DNA of 64,000 nucleotides from Rhizomucor pusillus (taxonomy: Eukaryota > Mucoromycota > Mucoromycetes > Mucorales > Lichtheimiaceae). A program made the translations under genes and the position numbers. The notes below the pieces were generated by a model that saw nothing but the letters and a program-made list of their open reading frames with translations, had not been told where the DNA came from and made no database searches. Below, piece by piece: positions 1 through 10,852 of the stretch. The stretch covers positions 186,001 through 250,000 of the forward strand of contig FWWN02000451.1 of assembly GCA_900175165.2 (NCBI GenBank). Direction: 5' to 3'. The number at the start of each line of letters is the position of its first letter. Position 1 is the stretch's first letter.

Positions 1-970
1 GGTTGTCCATTAATTCCTGTGATGGGATCCGTTTGCGTTTGCGCGATCGAACTGCCTCGGCTGATAGAACCCGTTTAGCTGGCGGGCGAACAAATCCAGA
101 AAGACGTTTGTTTTCCTGATCTACGGGACCTTTTGCCGTCCATGTGATCTTGCCGACCGATTCCATAAACGCTATCAGAACCTGGCGCAACAAGCAATAT
201 CGCTCATATTCACATCCGACAAAAAGCAAATCTGCACTCAAGACGTCCGCCATGTAGTCAACAGGAAGCTTTGCGAGACTGTTGGGATGATCAGGTCCAT
301 ATCGTAGCAGAAGCAAAAGTGCAGCATCCCGTAATCGAAGATAAGCTGAATGATCGCGTGGCAATTGGCAAATATGCTCGAGGTCGCGCATGATGGTTTC
401 AATTGAGAGCTGAAGCGTGGTATACTTTTTAACACATAATTGGGCGAGATCGTCGAGTTCGAACAAGACGGCAACTGCAAGGATGCGCAACGTATCCTGC
501 TCATCCATGCTTCCCTCCAGCTCCTTTTTATCGTGAGAATACAGCCATTGCAGAGAAAATCGGATGTGTGATGCTAAGATATGGCTAAAAAGCGGCTGCT
601 CGTGCTTTTGTTGTTGTTGTTGTTTGGGAGATTTTTGCCACTTTCTACGGACAATGTGCTGAAACGGAGCGAGTATGAATCCACGGTGAGTGAGTGCCTG
701 AAGCAGGTCTATCGTCAATGTTGCAAAGTCTGTTTGCTGAAACGATTCATTTTCCATGTCGTTGTCATCTTGACGGAGCTTGTGCATATTGTCGAGAAGA
801 CGGCTGAAGAATGGTGACTGGGAAAGGATTGCTTTGTGGACGTCGAACCGCATCGTGATGGGGAATGCAGGATGTATAAAGACAATTGTTAAATCAGAGT
901 AAATGGAACGGTTGAACATGTTCTCGAGCAAGTGCTGCTCTAGTCGAGAGCGAGATCTTTTTCGTGTCAT
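1..970 (-). CDS. BTB/POZ domain protein (3' part missing at window edge)
   Basis: An uninterrupted frame runs from ATG at 970 to the left edge, at least 323 codons with no intron. After a short basic N-terminus (MTRKRSRSR) comes a typical BTB fold: SDLTIVFIHPAF at about residues 24-35, then the hallmark DVHKAILSQSPFFSRLL, then FSLQWLYSHD. A BACK-like helical part follows (LRLRDAALLLLLRYG, MADVLSADLLFVGCEYERY), and the visible end is basic (RSRKRKR), possibly a nuclear signal. BTB proteins dimerise and often act as Cullin-3 adaptors; I cannot name the substrate or an orthologue. The stop codon lies outside the window. Two short ORFs inside it, 238-504 (-) and 581-817 (+), are shadows. The BTB call is strong; the cellular role is unknown. 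Confidence 0.85.
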   Translation of the reverse strand, partial: MTRKRSRSRLEQHLLENMFNRSIYSDLTIVFIHPAFPITMRFDVHKAILSQSPFFSRLLDNMHKLRQDDNDMENESFQQTDFATLTIDLLQALTHRGFILAPFQHIVRRKWQKSPKQQQQQKHEQPLFSHILASHIRFSLQWLYSHDKKELEGSMDEQDTLRILAVAVLFELDDLAQLCVKKYTTLQLSIETIMRDLEHICQLPRDHSAYLRLRDAALLLLLRYGPDHPNSLAKLPVDYMADVLSADLLFVGCEYERYCLLRQVLIAFMESVGKITWTAKGPVDQENKRLSGFVRPPAKRVLSAEAVRSRKRKRIPSQELMDN

Positions 971-1256
971 GGTATGCGGCGAACGGGTTCGATTAAAAAT
1001 GAACAAGCGAGACGCGCGGAGCCGGAGATCCCTGAAAAGAATTTCGTTGTTAACCCTTTCGGTCGTTGTTCTGCATAAATGCTGACCTCATGAAAAATCA
1101 CTGCTCAAACGATGTGACAGTAAGGCAATAAAGAAAAGATTCATCCTAGAAGCTTCTATTCTCGACATTCCAAAAGGAAACTGAAGACAAAAATGTATGT
1201 ATCATTGTAAAGTACTGATAATTTAGAGGATTTACACACGCACACAGGAAAGCAAG

Positions 1257-3515
1257 CTATTTCCAAACATTGCCAGTTAAAAGTGCATCAGTCTCTTCAT
1301 CAAAAGAAGTATTCTGATGAGCTTCTGTCGCAAAACTGGGCCATCTGTCAGTAGTATCTACATCAGGTTGCTCTTGAAGGATAGTTTGTTCGTGGGGTAT
1401 CCTGCTTTGTGTGCTTTCAGGCGAGGAAAATGACGTTTGCATGTGCGGACGGAAATTTGATGGAGATGAAATGTAGGTATCTGGAGGTGACAGGCGAGGA
1501 GGAGATGGTCCAGTGTTGTTGTTGTTAGTGCTTTTGTTTGAAAAGCCTGGAGCTGCGTCTGCGGGTGTGGAGCGTGACGATCGTAGATGACGTGCATGGG
1601 GAGGAGGAGATATCGCGCGAGTACTTCGAGGAGGTTGTGCTACTTGCAAATGTTGCTGTTGTTGTGGCTGCTGAAATTGAGGCTTCCTACTAGGCTCCTG
1701 CAAAGCTGGTGAAACAACATAGTTGCCTTTGCCTTGCTCTATGATAACATCTATACATCCCTCACGAGGGGTTGCGGTCCTGTATTGTACAAGTTTGCCC
1801 TTTTTCTTCCCATCTCTTTCAGTCACGTCAGTGCCTCCGTAGCCTCGAGACCGAGTGCTACTGCTGGTACTAGCGCTGATCGGATGGCGCACTTGTTTCC
1901 AAAGAGGTATGCGGAAATCGATAACAGGATAGTTATAATCGCCATAGACCAAACCACGACTGGATTCATACAGCAACTCTTCTTCACTTTTTGGGTCTGG
2001 ATCTCCAAACTCCAATGGTTCTGTGTCGAAAGAATCAACTTCTCCGTTGGAGCCTCTTCCCGCGCTCAGAAACCTTGATACAGGTGCAGGCTCCAGCCAG
2101 TGCTTTTTGGAAGTACTAGTTGAATATCGTAGACCTGCCATTATACGAGATGTACGACTACTGCCAATGTGAGGTACACCCTCCGATGGTTCGAAAGATC
2201 GATAATTGAATCTGGAGCCGAGGAAAGTATCTAGCGTATCCATATATACGTCTTTGAAACCAATCGAATCCTTGATAGCCACCATGATGGGCATTCTGGC
2301 CGAATGAACACTTGGGTCGTAGTAGTCCTCGTATGAAAAAGCATATCTGCAAACTAAGCAGTCAATTTCAGCTTGTACATATTACACCGATGTATGCATA
2401 CTTACGAATGGGCAATAGAAGCGGGTATCATTTCCAAACAAATGAGGAAATCCTGGATTGCAACGGAAATATGTTCCGTTCCCTCTAAAGACTTAGATGT
2501 TAGTCCGCTATGTGTATCTGCTGTGTTACGCAAAATAAACTTGCCTCCATCTTGTATGAAGCCAGCTGAGACAAGCAGCGCAATAATGACACTCTGCCAA
2601 AAGGAGAAAAAGATGATTGCCTTGACACACAGAAATTTCGGAAAAGGTCTACCATACCATCAAATCAATCGATCAATGATGACTCGAGATGTATTGCAAC
2701 TGGAGCTGCAGAACCCACCTAAAATCTGTCAAATCTTTCTTTGTAGCGTAAAAGAATACCATCAGACACCAGAGACTCAAGCAGACGCTCAGATTGTAAA
2801 AGAAAGTGAGATAGAGATAGGAGCTCTTCCAGCTGATCTCTCCGTCCTGATAATTGCCGGTAGCCTTGAGGATCATGGTCAATATGGCCAAAATCGGTTT
2901 GACGTAAATGAATTGCAGAATCCCTCGCTTCACAAACAGGAATGTGTATGGGTCGCCAACGTATATCTCACGAGACCACAACGTGCCAGGAAAGAAATTC
3001 TCAGAGGGTGGTCTGGAGTGGAGCATGATGATCAATGCGCGCTCTCCGCCAAGCTTATTCAGCAACAAGTTGAAGAATGCATAAATCACAAATGCCTCGT
3101 AGATGTCCCGGAACGTATCGACGTAAAACGCAACGTCCAGTGACACAAGAGAGATGTAAGTGCTGATGCCATATATCGGAACCCTGCAAACACATAGGTT
3201 ACACACTCTCCTGCCAAGATACAAGCCAAGGGTTCAACACCTACATCCACAAGATCCGAATGACTTGGCGTTGTTGATTCTACAGTGCAAATAAGTATCA
3301 CTGTTGAATCGAGTCTTTTGCAAGCTGATCTATACCGGCTTCCTATAGTTCTTCCAATGGAGCCATACTGACAACAAGGAGATGCAAGTGGCCACCACGG
3401 TGCAGATTAGGGCAAGGTGAATCGCATATGGGTTGAGCTCTGCTCCGGCTCCGCCGTCACCGTATCCACTGTCTACGGTCTGCTTGATAGGAGCAAGCAG
3501 CGTGCGCAGCGGCAT
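1257..3515 (-). CDS. HFL1: TMEM184/DUF300 family multi-pass membrane protein (HFL1/LAZ1-like)
   Basis: Five exons (3515-3336, 3279-3245, 3183-2719, 2648-2406, 2346-1257) join in frame to 670 residues. The first 310 or so residues form the conserved DUF300 core with about seven membrane helices, including VRILWMVPIYGISTYISL-like, YEAFVIYAFFNLL and GDPYTFLFVKRGILQFIYVKP segments, and KFLCVKAIIFFSFWQSV followed by IPASIAHSYAFSYEDYYDP. The family includes human TMEM184, plant LAZ1 and fission yeast Hfl1, a vacuolar membrane protein that binds Atg8. The last 360 residues are a soluble, disordered Q/P/S-rich tail, longer than in animal homologues. Start is the first ATG before the first helix. The exon 2 splice (35 nt exon) is supported by restoring the family motif. 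The vacuolar role is inferred from the family. Confidence 0.9.
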
Positions 3516-4548
3516 TGCTTTCTAAAGCTGATAACAAAGGAAGAAGGAAAAAGACTGGAGAAGAAAGAAGAACGGTCAATTTTGTAGCAAGCAGCAGAAT
3601 CGCAGGAACCTCGGAGCAAAATGCATTTTGGCGTGCCACAACGTTGCGGCTCTGCAGATGTGGACAACTAAACCTTTCCGATACAGGCTTTTTCTTTTTC
3701 GCATATAGCTCATTGAATTTTTAACCGAGACTTGTCAACCGTCTAGAAAGCAGTTCCTACTATTTCGAATCAAAGGCAGCAGCTCTGTATTCAATTGGCA
3801 ACTGGTTCACAGCTTTGATCGCTGTTAGTACGGCTCATTGTCACCATATCAGATGCCAGCAGCAGCATGTACCTGTAGCTGCTCGGAAACAGTTCCGCTT
3901 TGGGTCCAAGTTTATCTGTCACGTTTCAAAGTTACTCAACACAATTTAGCATGGTACGACGATGTACATACCCTATACATCGTCCAACTATTAGGACACA
4001 CTCGTCTTCATTTTGATTAAAGAAACGAGATTCATATGGACATACATATCCTGCACATAGAGCCGCGGACTTATGTATCAATGTTGATGACTACATATTC
4101 ACAAGCGCGTGAGCTCCTTTGCAGCATATATCAAGACTTTTTACATGCGAAGATAATTTATTAACATTGTTTGCAGTAGTAACTGAGAACTTTCTTGTGG
4201 TCATGCCCATCACTAGGTGTTGCTCTGAGTGATGTATCATTTGGAGCTGCTCGATGCATTGCTGATCGAAAATTGTGATATTTGTACAGAGCATTAGAGA
4301 CTGATTATCGTACCTTGCGTTTATCGACACTATCGTTATGCATCTTAGCTCCTTAATGATTTCATGTTACGAGATACGAAGCGTACGAGACGAAAAGCAA
4401 CGGTTATGTACAAGACTGCAAAAATGTTGCAGTGATTCAAGATCAAAAGCTTTTCCTGAAAACTTAACACAGCTGTAGACGGTCGAAATGAATTGTATGT
4501 ACACCAAAAGCAAAATAAAACTTTAATTCATTGCAGCTATTAGCAAGC
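3516..4548. other. Intergenic, upstream of the HFL1-like gene
   Basis: About 1 kb between the 3' end of BRN1 and the start of the HFL1-like gene, both on the minus strand. It should hold the HFL1 promoter. Small ORFs here (for example 3838-4020 and 4091-4330) are short, lack family features and are AT-rich; I do not support them as genes. No tRNA or repeat was seen. Confidence 0.5.
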
Positions 4549-6431
4549 TCATGTGTTTTGTACAATAACAACGTCGTTGAGAAAGTTTTCATCTGAAAAG
4601 TTCCCTTGGTCACCGAGTACAAAGTCGTCGTCGTCATCTGCCGTATTTGCGCTGTTCCTGGAAATGACGAGATCTCTCTCGTTCGCCAAATGCAACAAGC
4701 AAATGAAGCAGAACGACACAGAGATATCCTTCATTGCCTTTTCGGAGTACATGGATCGCAGGTCTTGGATGATATCTGAAAATCTTTTCTCGCCATGCAC
4801 GGTGTCCCCGGCGTAATTTTCTCCTTCCTATATTCAAAATGTTCAGCTAATCCACTGCCAGTAAAGAAAATGAGCACCATATCGTCATACCGGTGGTTTC
4901 GTTAGTGCCTTCCAAAGGTTATCCTTTAACTTTTTGACATCCACTCTCTTTGCTTTCCTTGCATAATTGACATAGAGGGGTTTGGTCTTTTTGAGACGAT
5001 GACTGGTAATTAGAGCGTCACCGTATTGTGAATTTTCAGGATCGTCGTAAGTATCATAAAAGGTATCTTGGTAGAAAGAATTGTCATCGTATGCTGTAAG
5101 GATAGCTACAGTGCCACAGTTAATATTCCTTAATCTTTCTAAATCCAGGTTAAGTCCGTACTTTGATCGGCGGCAGCGGCGTCTGCAGTTTCCACGCCAT
5201 TGTCGTCCTGGGTCTGTTGAGTGTCCTGGTTCGCCCAGTATTGTGCATCAGGTTCAAAGTCAAAGCCAGGGTCGAAACCTGTGTCGTAGTCACGCTGGAG
5301 ATTGGTGGTATCATAGTCTAACAATGTAGTTTTAGGTGCTCGAGTACGTAATCGATACACTGCTCAGTTAGGTTGTACCTTTAGGATCTTCGTGTACCGA
5401 ATCGACTGTTGGTTTCTGAGGACGTTTTCGATGAATCTGATTTAATCGGTTCTAATAAGTAAATATTGCATGAGCGCAAATTACCCAACGGAATATTACC
5501 AGGAAATCAGGCTTCAAGAAAAATCTAAGGAGTTGCTTTGACGAAAAGTGCATATCATCGGGGAGAAGATGGAGGTTGGGTTTTGTAGTAGACTCTTTAT
5601 TAGCAGACATCGTGATTTTGACACGTTTGTCTGTTGCAAAGAGTTCATTTTCATCCACCACTTCACCATCCAAAAAGTCGATCTGGAAAGCTGGTCGTTT
5701 GTTTCTTTTCGGTCGATCTTCGTTTCCTTCTTCGTTGGGCTGCGTTGTTGCTGATTTTTCTAGGGGAGAATTATTATCAGACAAGGTTATTATTTGCTAG
5801 AAGGCAGCATTGGATCATACCTTTAGAAACAGGTCGTCGCAGCTTCCAATGTTCAGGACCAGCCCAGTTCTTTGTAAAAGCAGAATCAAAGTAGCTAAAC
5901 AGATCGTCGCCTTTTCCGTTCGCCAGTGCCGTCAAATAATCTTCTTCATGCAACGGTAATTGATCATCCATGTCTCCGGTTTCCTTATCGGCGTCTTCTT
6001 CCTGAAGAATGGGCGCATTTTCAATAGCATCTATCTCAGGTCCATCGTTATCAAAATCAAAATCGCCAAAGTCTCCAGGATCAAAGTCATCATTGCCATC
6101 GGCGTAACCGTTCGGTGCATCTACGTTCATGTTGTTATCTACTGAAGGTTGTATGTCATTTTCAGAATGATCCAAGTTCGGCAGAGCTTCATCGCTTTCA
6201 GAAAAGAAGTTGTATCCATGAAGCGTAGGGCAGATTTGGAGACCAGAAAATACGTCAAATGCGGGAAGTTTAGCCTTTAAACGTGAAATTTCGACGAGAC
6301 TAGAGCTTGCTAGTACCGTATTGTTTTTGTTTTCGGTCGATTCCTTTTCTTGCTCGTTTGATTCGACACCTTCCATCGGATCCTGGAGCCCTGTCTGATT
6401 ATCAGCGTTGGATTCTTCTGTTTGCTTCTGC

Positions 6432-6525
<94 letters not shown>

Positions 6526-7754
6526 GCTCCTCCTGCTGCTCCTGATCATGTTCATCTTCTTCGTCATCATCGCTGTCGTCATCTTTTCCTTCTCCTTCCT
6601 TCTCAGTTTGTTCGTCGAACACTCGTTCTCCGATGTTATCTGGAATATCAACATGCTCAAGTTCAGCATCGGCGTGGCTGGCATCCGATGCATCAAAGAT
6701 GATTCTGCATTCTCTATCAATGCTTAAATGGTTGAGAAGCAATCCTCGTGCACCGCCTTCATCGAAATCAGAGGATGTCTTTTTGAACAACGGATCCACA
6801 GCAAAGTCAAGGTCGAACTTTTTAAGCGCTATAGCTGAAAAGTCCTTCAACAACGTCGATTCGGCTCGATTACCCTTTTTGTTTTACAACGCAGTGAGCG
6901 GGCATCTGTGTGTGCTATTTAGAAGCCATTTCTGCTAACTTACTCGTCGACGAGCTCGTCTTTCGGTTCCATCGCGGCTTGTTTCGTCTTCGTCTTCGTC
7001 GTTGCTGCCTGCTTCGCCTCCTAATACATAAAAAGGAAGAAAACGTAATTAATACTGCAGCTGCCTCATTGACTACATTTTGCCGCGATACATACTTGAA
7101 CTATCCGCCAAACCGCTCAAGAGTTTACCAGTTTCTGAGGCGACAGAATCGACGCGGGATGTATAAATCTTTACACAACCGTCCAACGTACAAGAAGCTT
7201 TTTGAAAGTTGATAGAGTCGCCATCACGAATAAATGTCATCTCATGAAAATAATCAATGAGCGCAAAGTTCCAACTGTTGTTGGCGTTAATTTTCTAAGG
7301 TTACATAACGTCAGATGTGTTCCTGAGTCACCATTCGTTGAAAGCTTACGTTATCTGTAGCCATTTTAATCCACTCTTCAAAGTTCGAATACATTTGTTC
7401 TGGTGTCAAGGTCGCTACGACTGGCATCTGAATAGGTACTGGATCGGCTGTTGCTCGAGCATTCAAAGCAGAGGCGCTGCCGCTGTTCGTCATTTCCAAC
7501 TGCTGTCGTTCTCGTACCTCTCTCGTCAATCGCTCTCTTTGATCAGCAGCCGTGGACTTTAGTCTGCCCTTGCTTCGATGTGAATCATGATTGTTAGAAC
7601 GAAGTGGTGGTCGTGTCATTACAACGTTGCTGTTGCTGCTGCTGCAGACTGAATATGCCGAGGAAAAAGGCGGTGCACGCTGAAAAATTGAGAAGTGGGA
7701 TTCGCGACGCACAGGCGGGTTCTCACGCGACGCGGAGTTCTGTAAGCTGTACAA
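4549..7754 (-). CDS. BRN1: Condensin complex subunit 2 (kleisin, Barren/CAP-H/Brn1)
   Basis: Nine exons (7754-7350, 7294-7096, 7020-6944, 6874-5821, 5759-5500, 5451-5379, 5317-5162, 5093-4891, 4827-4549) encode 901 residues. Barren family blocks are visible in order: MYSNFEEWIKMATDN / NSWNFALIDYFHEM near residue 135, KKFDLDFAVDPLFKKTS and DEGGARGLLLNHLSID near 240-270, LRFFLKPDFL, VDVKKLKDNLW, and the C-terminal winged-helix block MKDISVSFCFICLLHLAN. The kleisin links the SMC2 and SMC4 heads and recruits HEAT subunits for mitotic chromosome compaction. A polyglutamine run of at least 33 residues sits at about 344-376, inside the normally acidic linker. The start is uncertain: Met46 (at 7619) is an equally plausible initiator because the preceding residues are not conserved. 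Exon 7/8 splicing is the least certain junction. Confidence 0.93.
6434..6526 (-). repeat. (CAA)31 trinucleotide repeat encoding polyglutamine in BRN1
   Basis: Thirty-one perfect TTG units on the plus strand (CAA on the coding strand), extended by two CTG units (CAG codons) at 6428-6433 and by mixed Q/E codons on the other side. It is in frame with the kleisin exon and encodes Q344-Q376. Long ORFs predicted in other frames here (poly-V, poly-L and poly-N) are artefacts of the repeat. Confidence 0.97.
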
Positions 7755-8447
7755 TGAAAACCATGCAGCAAAGTTGATTAAGAGGTTATACGTTGCTTTG
7801 AGATGTCGAAAGATAGTCTCCAGATAAATGGATACTTATTTCGGATTGTAATAAAACGTTTGATTAAAACGCTCAAGTTTATTAAAATATGTTCAACTAG
7901 TGATATTATGTGCTTGTATGAGAAGTAGTCTGCCTTTCTCTTAAAGGCCAAATCAGACTGTTCGTATTTCGCTGCCATAGTTCATCAGCATGTATGACTC
8001 TTCTTGGATCGATTCATATTATTATTGTACAACAATAGTGTATCATAATTAGAACCTTCATTCTCAAAAAGGTACATAAAGCACAATGTCACGCATAGAA
8101 CAGGCCTGCATATACATAACACTATGCAACCCAAAGAACAGGAAGAATGAAATACGTACTGCATGTGCCTAAAACATACATGTGATCTGAATGGATACTG
8201 CATTGTCCAATTTCATCCAAGTTGACTATTAAAGCCAACTGATTATCCTAACATTAGACAAGGAAGAGCCTCCTCCCAGTGTCACTAACTAAAAATCCGA
8301 CTAATATCTACTGGGCTGCGATTGGAAAATCTATCATAACATTATCTACTAGGCGTTGCGAAAGGAGAACTTTGTTTGCAAATGTGTGACACATGCGTGA
8401 TACATTGCGTCTACTACTAGAGTTTCTGTTCAACAAGAGAGATCCTC
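7755..8447. other. Intergenic, upstream of BRN1
   Basis: About 0.7 kb of AT-rich sequence 5' of BRN1 on the minus strand. Short minus-strand ORFs at 7778-7978 and 7985-8203 have no recognisable domain and look like chance frames. I see no RNA gene. Confidence 0.45.
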
Positions 8448-9601
8448 ATGAAACGGAAAGACATATATATAAAGAGAAAAAAGGTTGTGGACCCGAGATT
8501 CAAGGAGCTGGAGGCGATGTATAATTCTTTGCAGCAAGAACGGACACGGAAACTACACTCAATAAGCTTGGTCCTGAATTCGAAGTATTATCCGAGAATG
8601 AAGCGTTATGGTTGGTCCTCCTTATGAAAAGTTACAACGACGAATATGACAAAGATACGTACGAGCAATTGCTGGATCATCTAGTAGACGCAAGCAAAGC
8701 TGTGGGAAGATCGCTAAGACCTGACCAACCCAGTTCGAGCATCAGTCGAAGCAACCTTGAAACGAAATCTCAAGCGGTCATATCGCATTTGCAACGATCT
8801 TATCCATCGTGGCAGACTTGTATAATCCAAACGATGGGAAACAACGCGCTCAACATCATACGTCTCGTTGTAAACCACTACTCTCTGGATTGCTGAATAT
8901 TCTATATTATCGATCGCACGATTCCTAACCAGCAACTGATCGAAGATTATCATGAATTTATCTTGCGACGCTTCTTCCGGTCGACAGGAACGACACGATT
9001 TTATGATCTGTTTTATGAACAAAACATATCTGTGCCTGATAAAATCTTTCGCAAAGGATTGCACAAATTTCGACCCTACTGTGATTTTGTACACGCAAGA
9101 AAGAAAATCATCCCGTTTGACCGGACAAACAGTCTCCAGGCTTTCTTCTTCACTGCAAAATGTCTACATATCCAAAGACCAATGTTTCGACCTATCCAGC
9201 GTATGCTCGGTATATCCAACAGCGATTATCATGTATTTGGATACATATGTACGTATCTTTTCACATAGTCGGTCTTCATACCTAGCCAAGAAGAATTTAA
9301 CTTGGCCAAAAGCAACAGATTACTGGACAACGCTGAAAATATGCTGGGAAGATTCCTTTAAGCTTTGTCGAGAATGTGATTACTGGATCTCGACCATATG
9401 TATGATGAATCGATTTACCAATTTTTGAAATCGGCAAAACGGTATTTCTACAACTATTGGAAGGCTTTTCTAGACGATTTGCGCGAAAAGATGATGTTTG
9501 AACCGGTGACATTCTACTTTGCCATAATTTCATTCGTCTTCTCCTTTCTGACGTTCATTCAAGTGCTGCAACAAGCCAACATCATACCGCCTTTAAAATA
9601 A
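8448..9601 (+). pseudogene. Decayed protein-coding gene with C-terminal transmembrane tail, family not recognised
   Basis: One reading frame stays protein-like from about 8570 to 9601 but is cut by four in-frame stops: TGA ending at 8896, TAG ending at 9268, and a TAA and a TGA near 9360-9378. A separate opening from ATG 8448 (MKRKDIYIKRKK) joins only after a frame change near 8545. Readable pieces include FEVLSENEALWLVLLMKSYN, LLDHLVDASKAVGRSLRP, YHEFILRRFFRSTGTTRFY and a terminal block YFYNYWKAFLDDLREKMM followed by one hydrophobic helix (ISFVFSFLTFIQVLQ) and a short tail ending at a genuine TAA. Introns could remove the 9268 stop (GTACGT at 9249) but not all of them. The layout of charged helices plus one C-terminal membrane helix recalls DUF247-like proteins, but I cannot confirm that. 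Confidence 0.55.
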
Positions 9602-10852
9602 TTCAACGACAGTTCGATCAATAACCCAACGACACGCTTTGACTGCTTCCAGAGACCCATAGCAACAAATCTGGGGCAGTTTTGATGAACTTTGCAAAAG
9701 ACTCTTCTATCTTCGAGCTTTATCAAGATTAATAAACATAACGGAAGTCGATATCTAGTAATACGCAAACTTATCAATCGCTGTCCAATAACCTTGTTCA
9801 TGTGCGAACAAAAATCCATCATTTTCAACGTTGTGTAACAATGGAGTGTCCCTGCCGATCAGAGTGTCGCAACCAGACTGCACATTGACGCATTTTTACA
9901 TCTGCATTTATCTCTCTTGCAATCTTGCCATATAGGAAAACTCCACAAGTGTCTAGTAAAGGTCCTTTAATTGTTTATATTCCCCTGGGACATTTGAGTA
10001 TTCTATGATCTCAGAGAAGATAACAGTCGAATGTAGTAGCAGTATCCGACACACCCACGCATCTTTCTACCTCTTTGTGATTCTAAAGGAGGCTATTACT
10101 CTTTAGAACGCATTTTTACCTTACTAGGCAATCAACGGTTTGTAGCAGTCGGATAACCATCGGTCCGACAAGACCGAGATTTTGTTTCAGTTGCTAGATA
10201 GCACTTTCCAGATCTTTTGTCAATCATCCGTTGATATCATTACCACGTATATATCCAACGACGCGTGTTATCTATCAGATGAGATTTACCAGCAACGAAG
10301 CCGAAAAAGCATTAACTAAGAATAAAAAATACGTTAGTGCTCATCTGAAACATGTGGGTGCAAATTTTTCCGCAACATTCCAGGCACGACATGTAGCATG
10401 TCAAGCATACATTGGTGAGCTCGTGAAAATACTTAAGCCAAATTTGACGTTACGCAAACGTAGAAGCCTGCATCGCAAAGCAAAAAATCGTACCATTTGA
10501 ATACAACATATGGAACATCTGTATAGTAGGGTTTCAGATGTTCGACAAAAATTTTTTGGATAGTTCAAGCCGTGTAGGAGATTTGTTTTCAAAGCAGGCT
10601 ATTCAGACTATTAACTTTGGAAAAATTAGCCTTAAACAGGAAAATTCATAAGGGATCAAGGAAAGCTTCGTTCTAACCAGTACCACAAAGGATATCTGAT
10701 TCTATTTTATTGCCTCTGTTCCAGCTGGTCTCATCCAATGTAAAGGGGGTTTACGCTGACTGAATTGACATGCAGCGGTCTTTCCCGACTCGGATTTATT
10801 GTTTCGTGATCTCCCGGGCGGCCCTTACCCTCTGTTGTTTTCTTACCAATCT
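9602..10852. other. Intergenic, possible further gene debris; no supported gene
   Basis: About 1.25 kb between the decayed gene and the RhoGEF start. An 89-codon frame at 10231-10500 (+) contains a basic helical stretch (ALTKNKKYVSAHLKHVGANF) but begins at TTG, has no homologue I recognise and may be debris of the neighbouring relic. The rest includes the RhoGEF promoter. Confidence 0.4.

Noticed and set aside
2373..3143. 256-codon plus-strand ORF
   Set aside because: Exactly antisense to conserved DUF300 exons on the minus strand.
6307..6727. Long ORFs encoding poly-Val, poly-Leu and poly-Asn on both strands
   Set aside because: They are other-frame readings of the (CAA)31 repeat within the BRN1 exon.
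8952..9428. 158-codon frame over the 8.9-9.4 kb relic
   Set aside because: The other frame matches the relic's composition and continues into the membrane anchor; this one does not.
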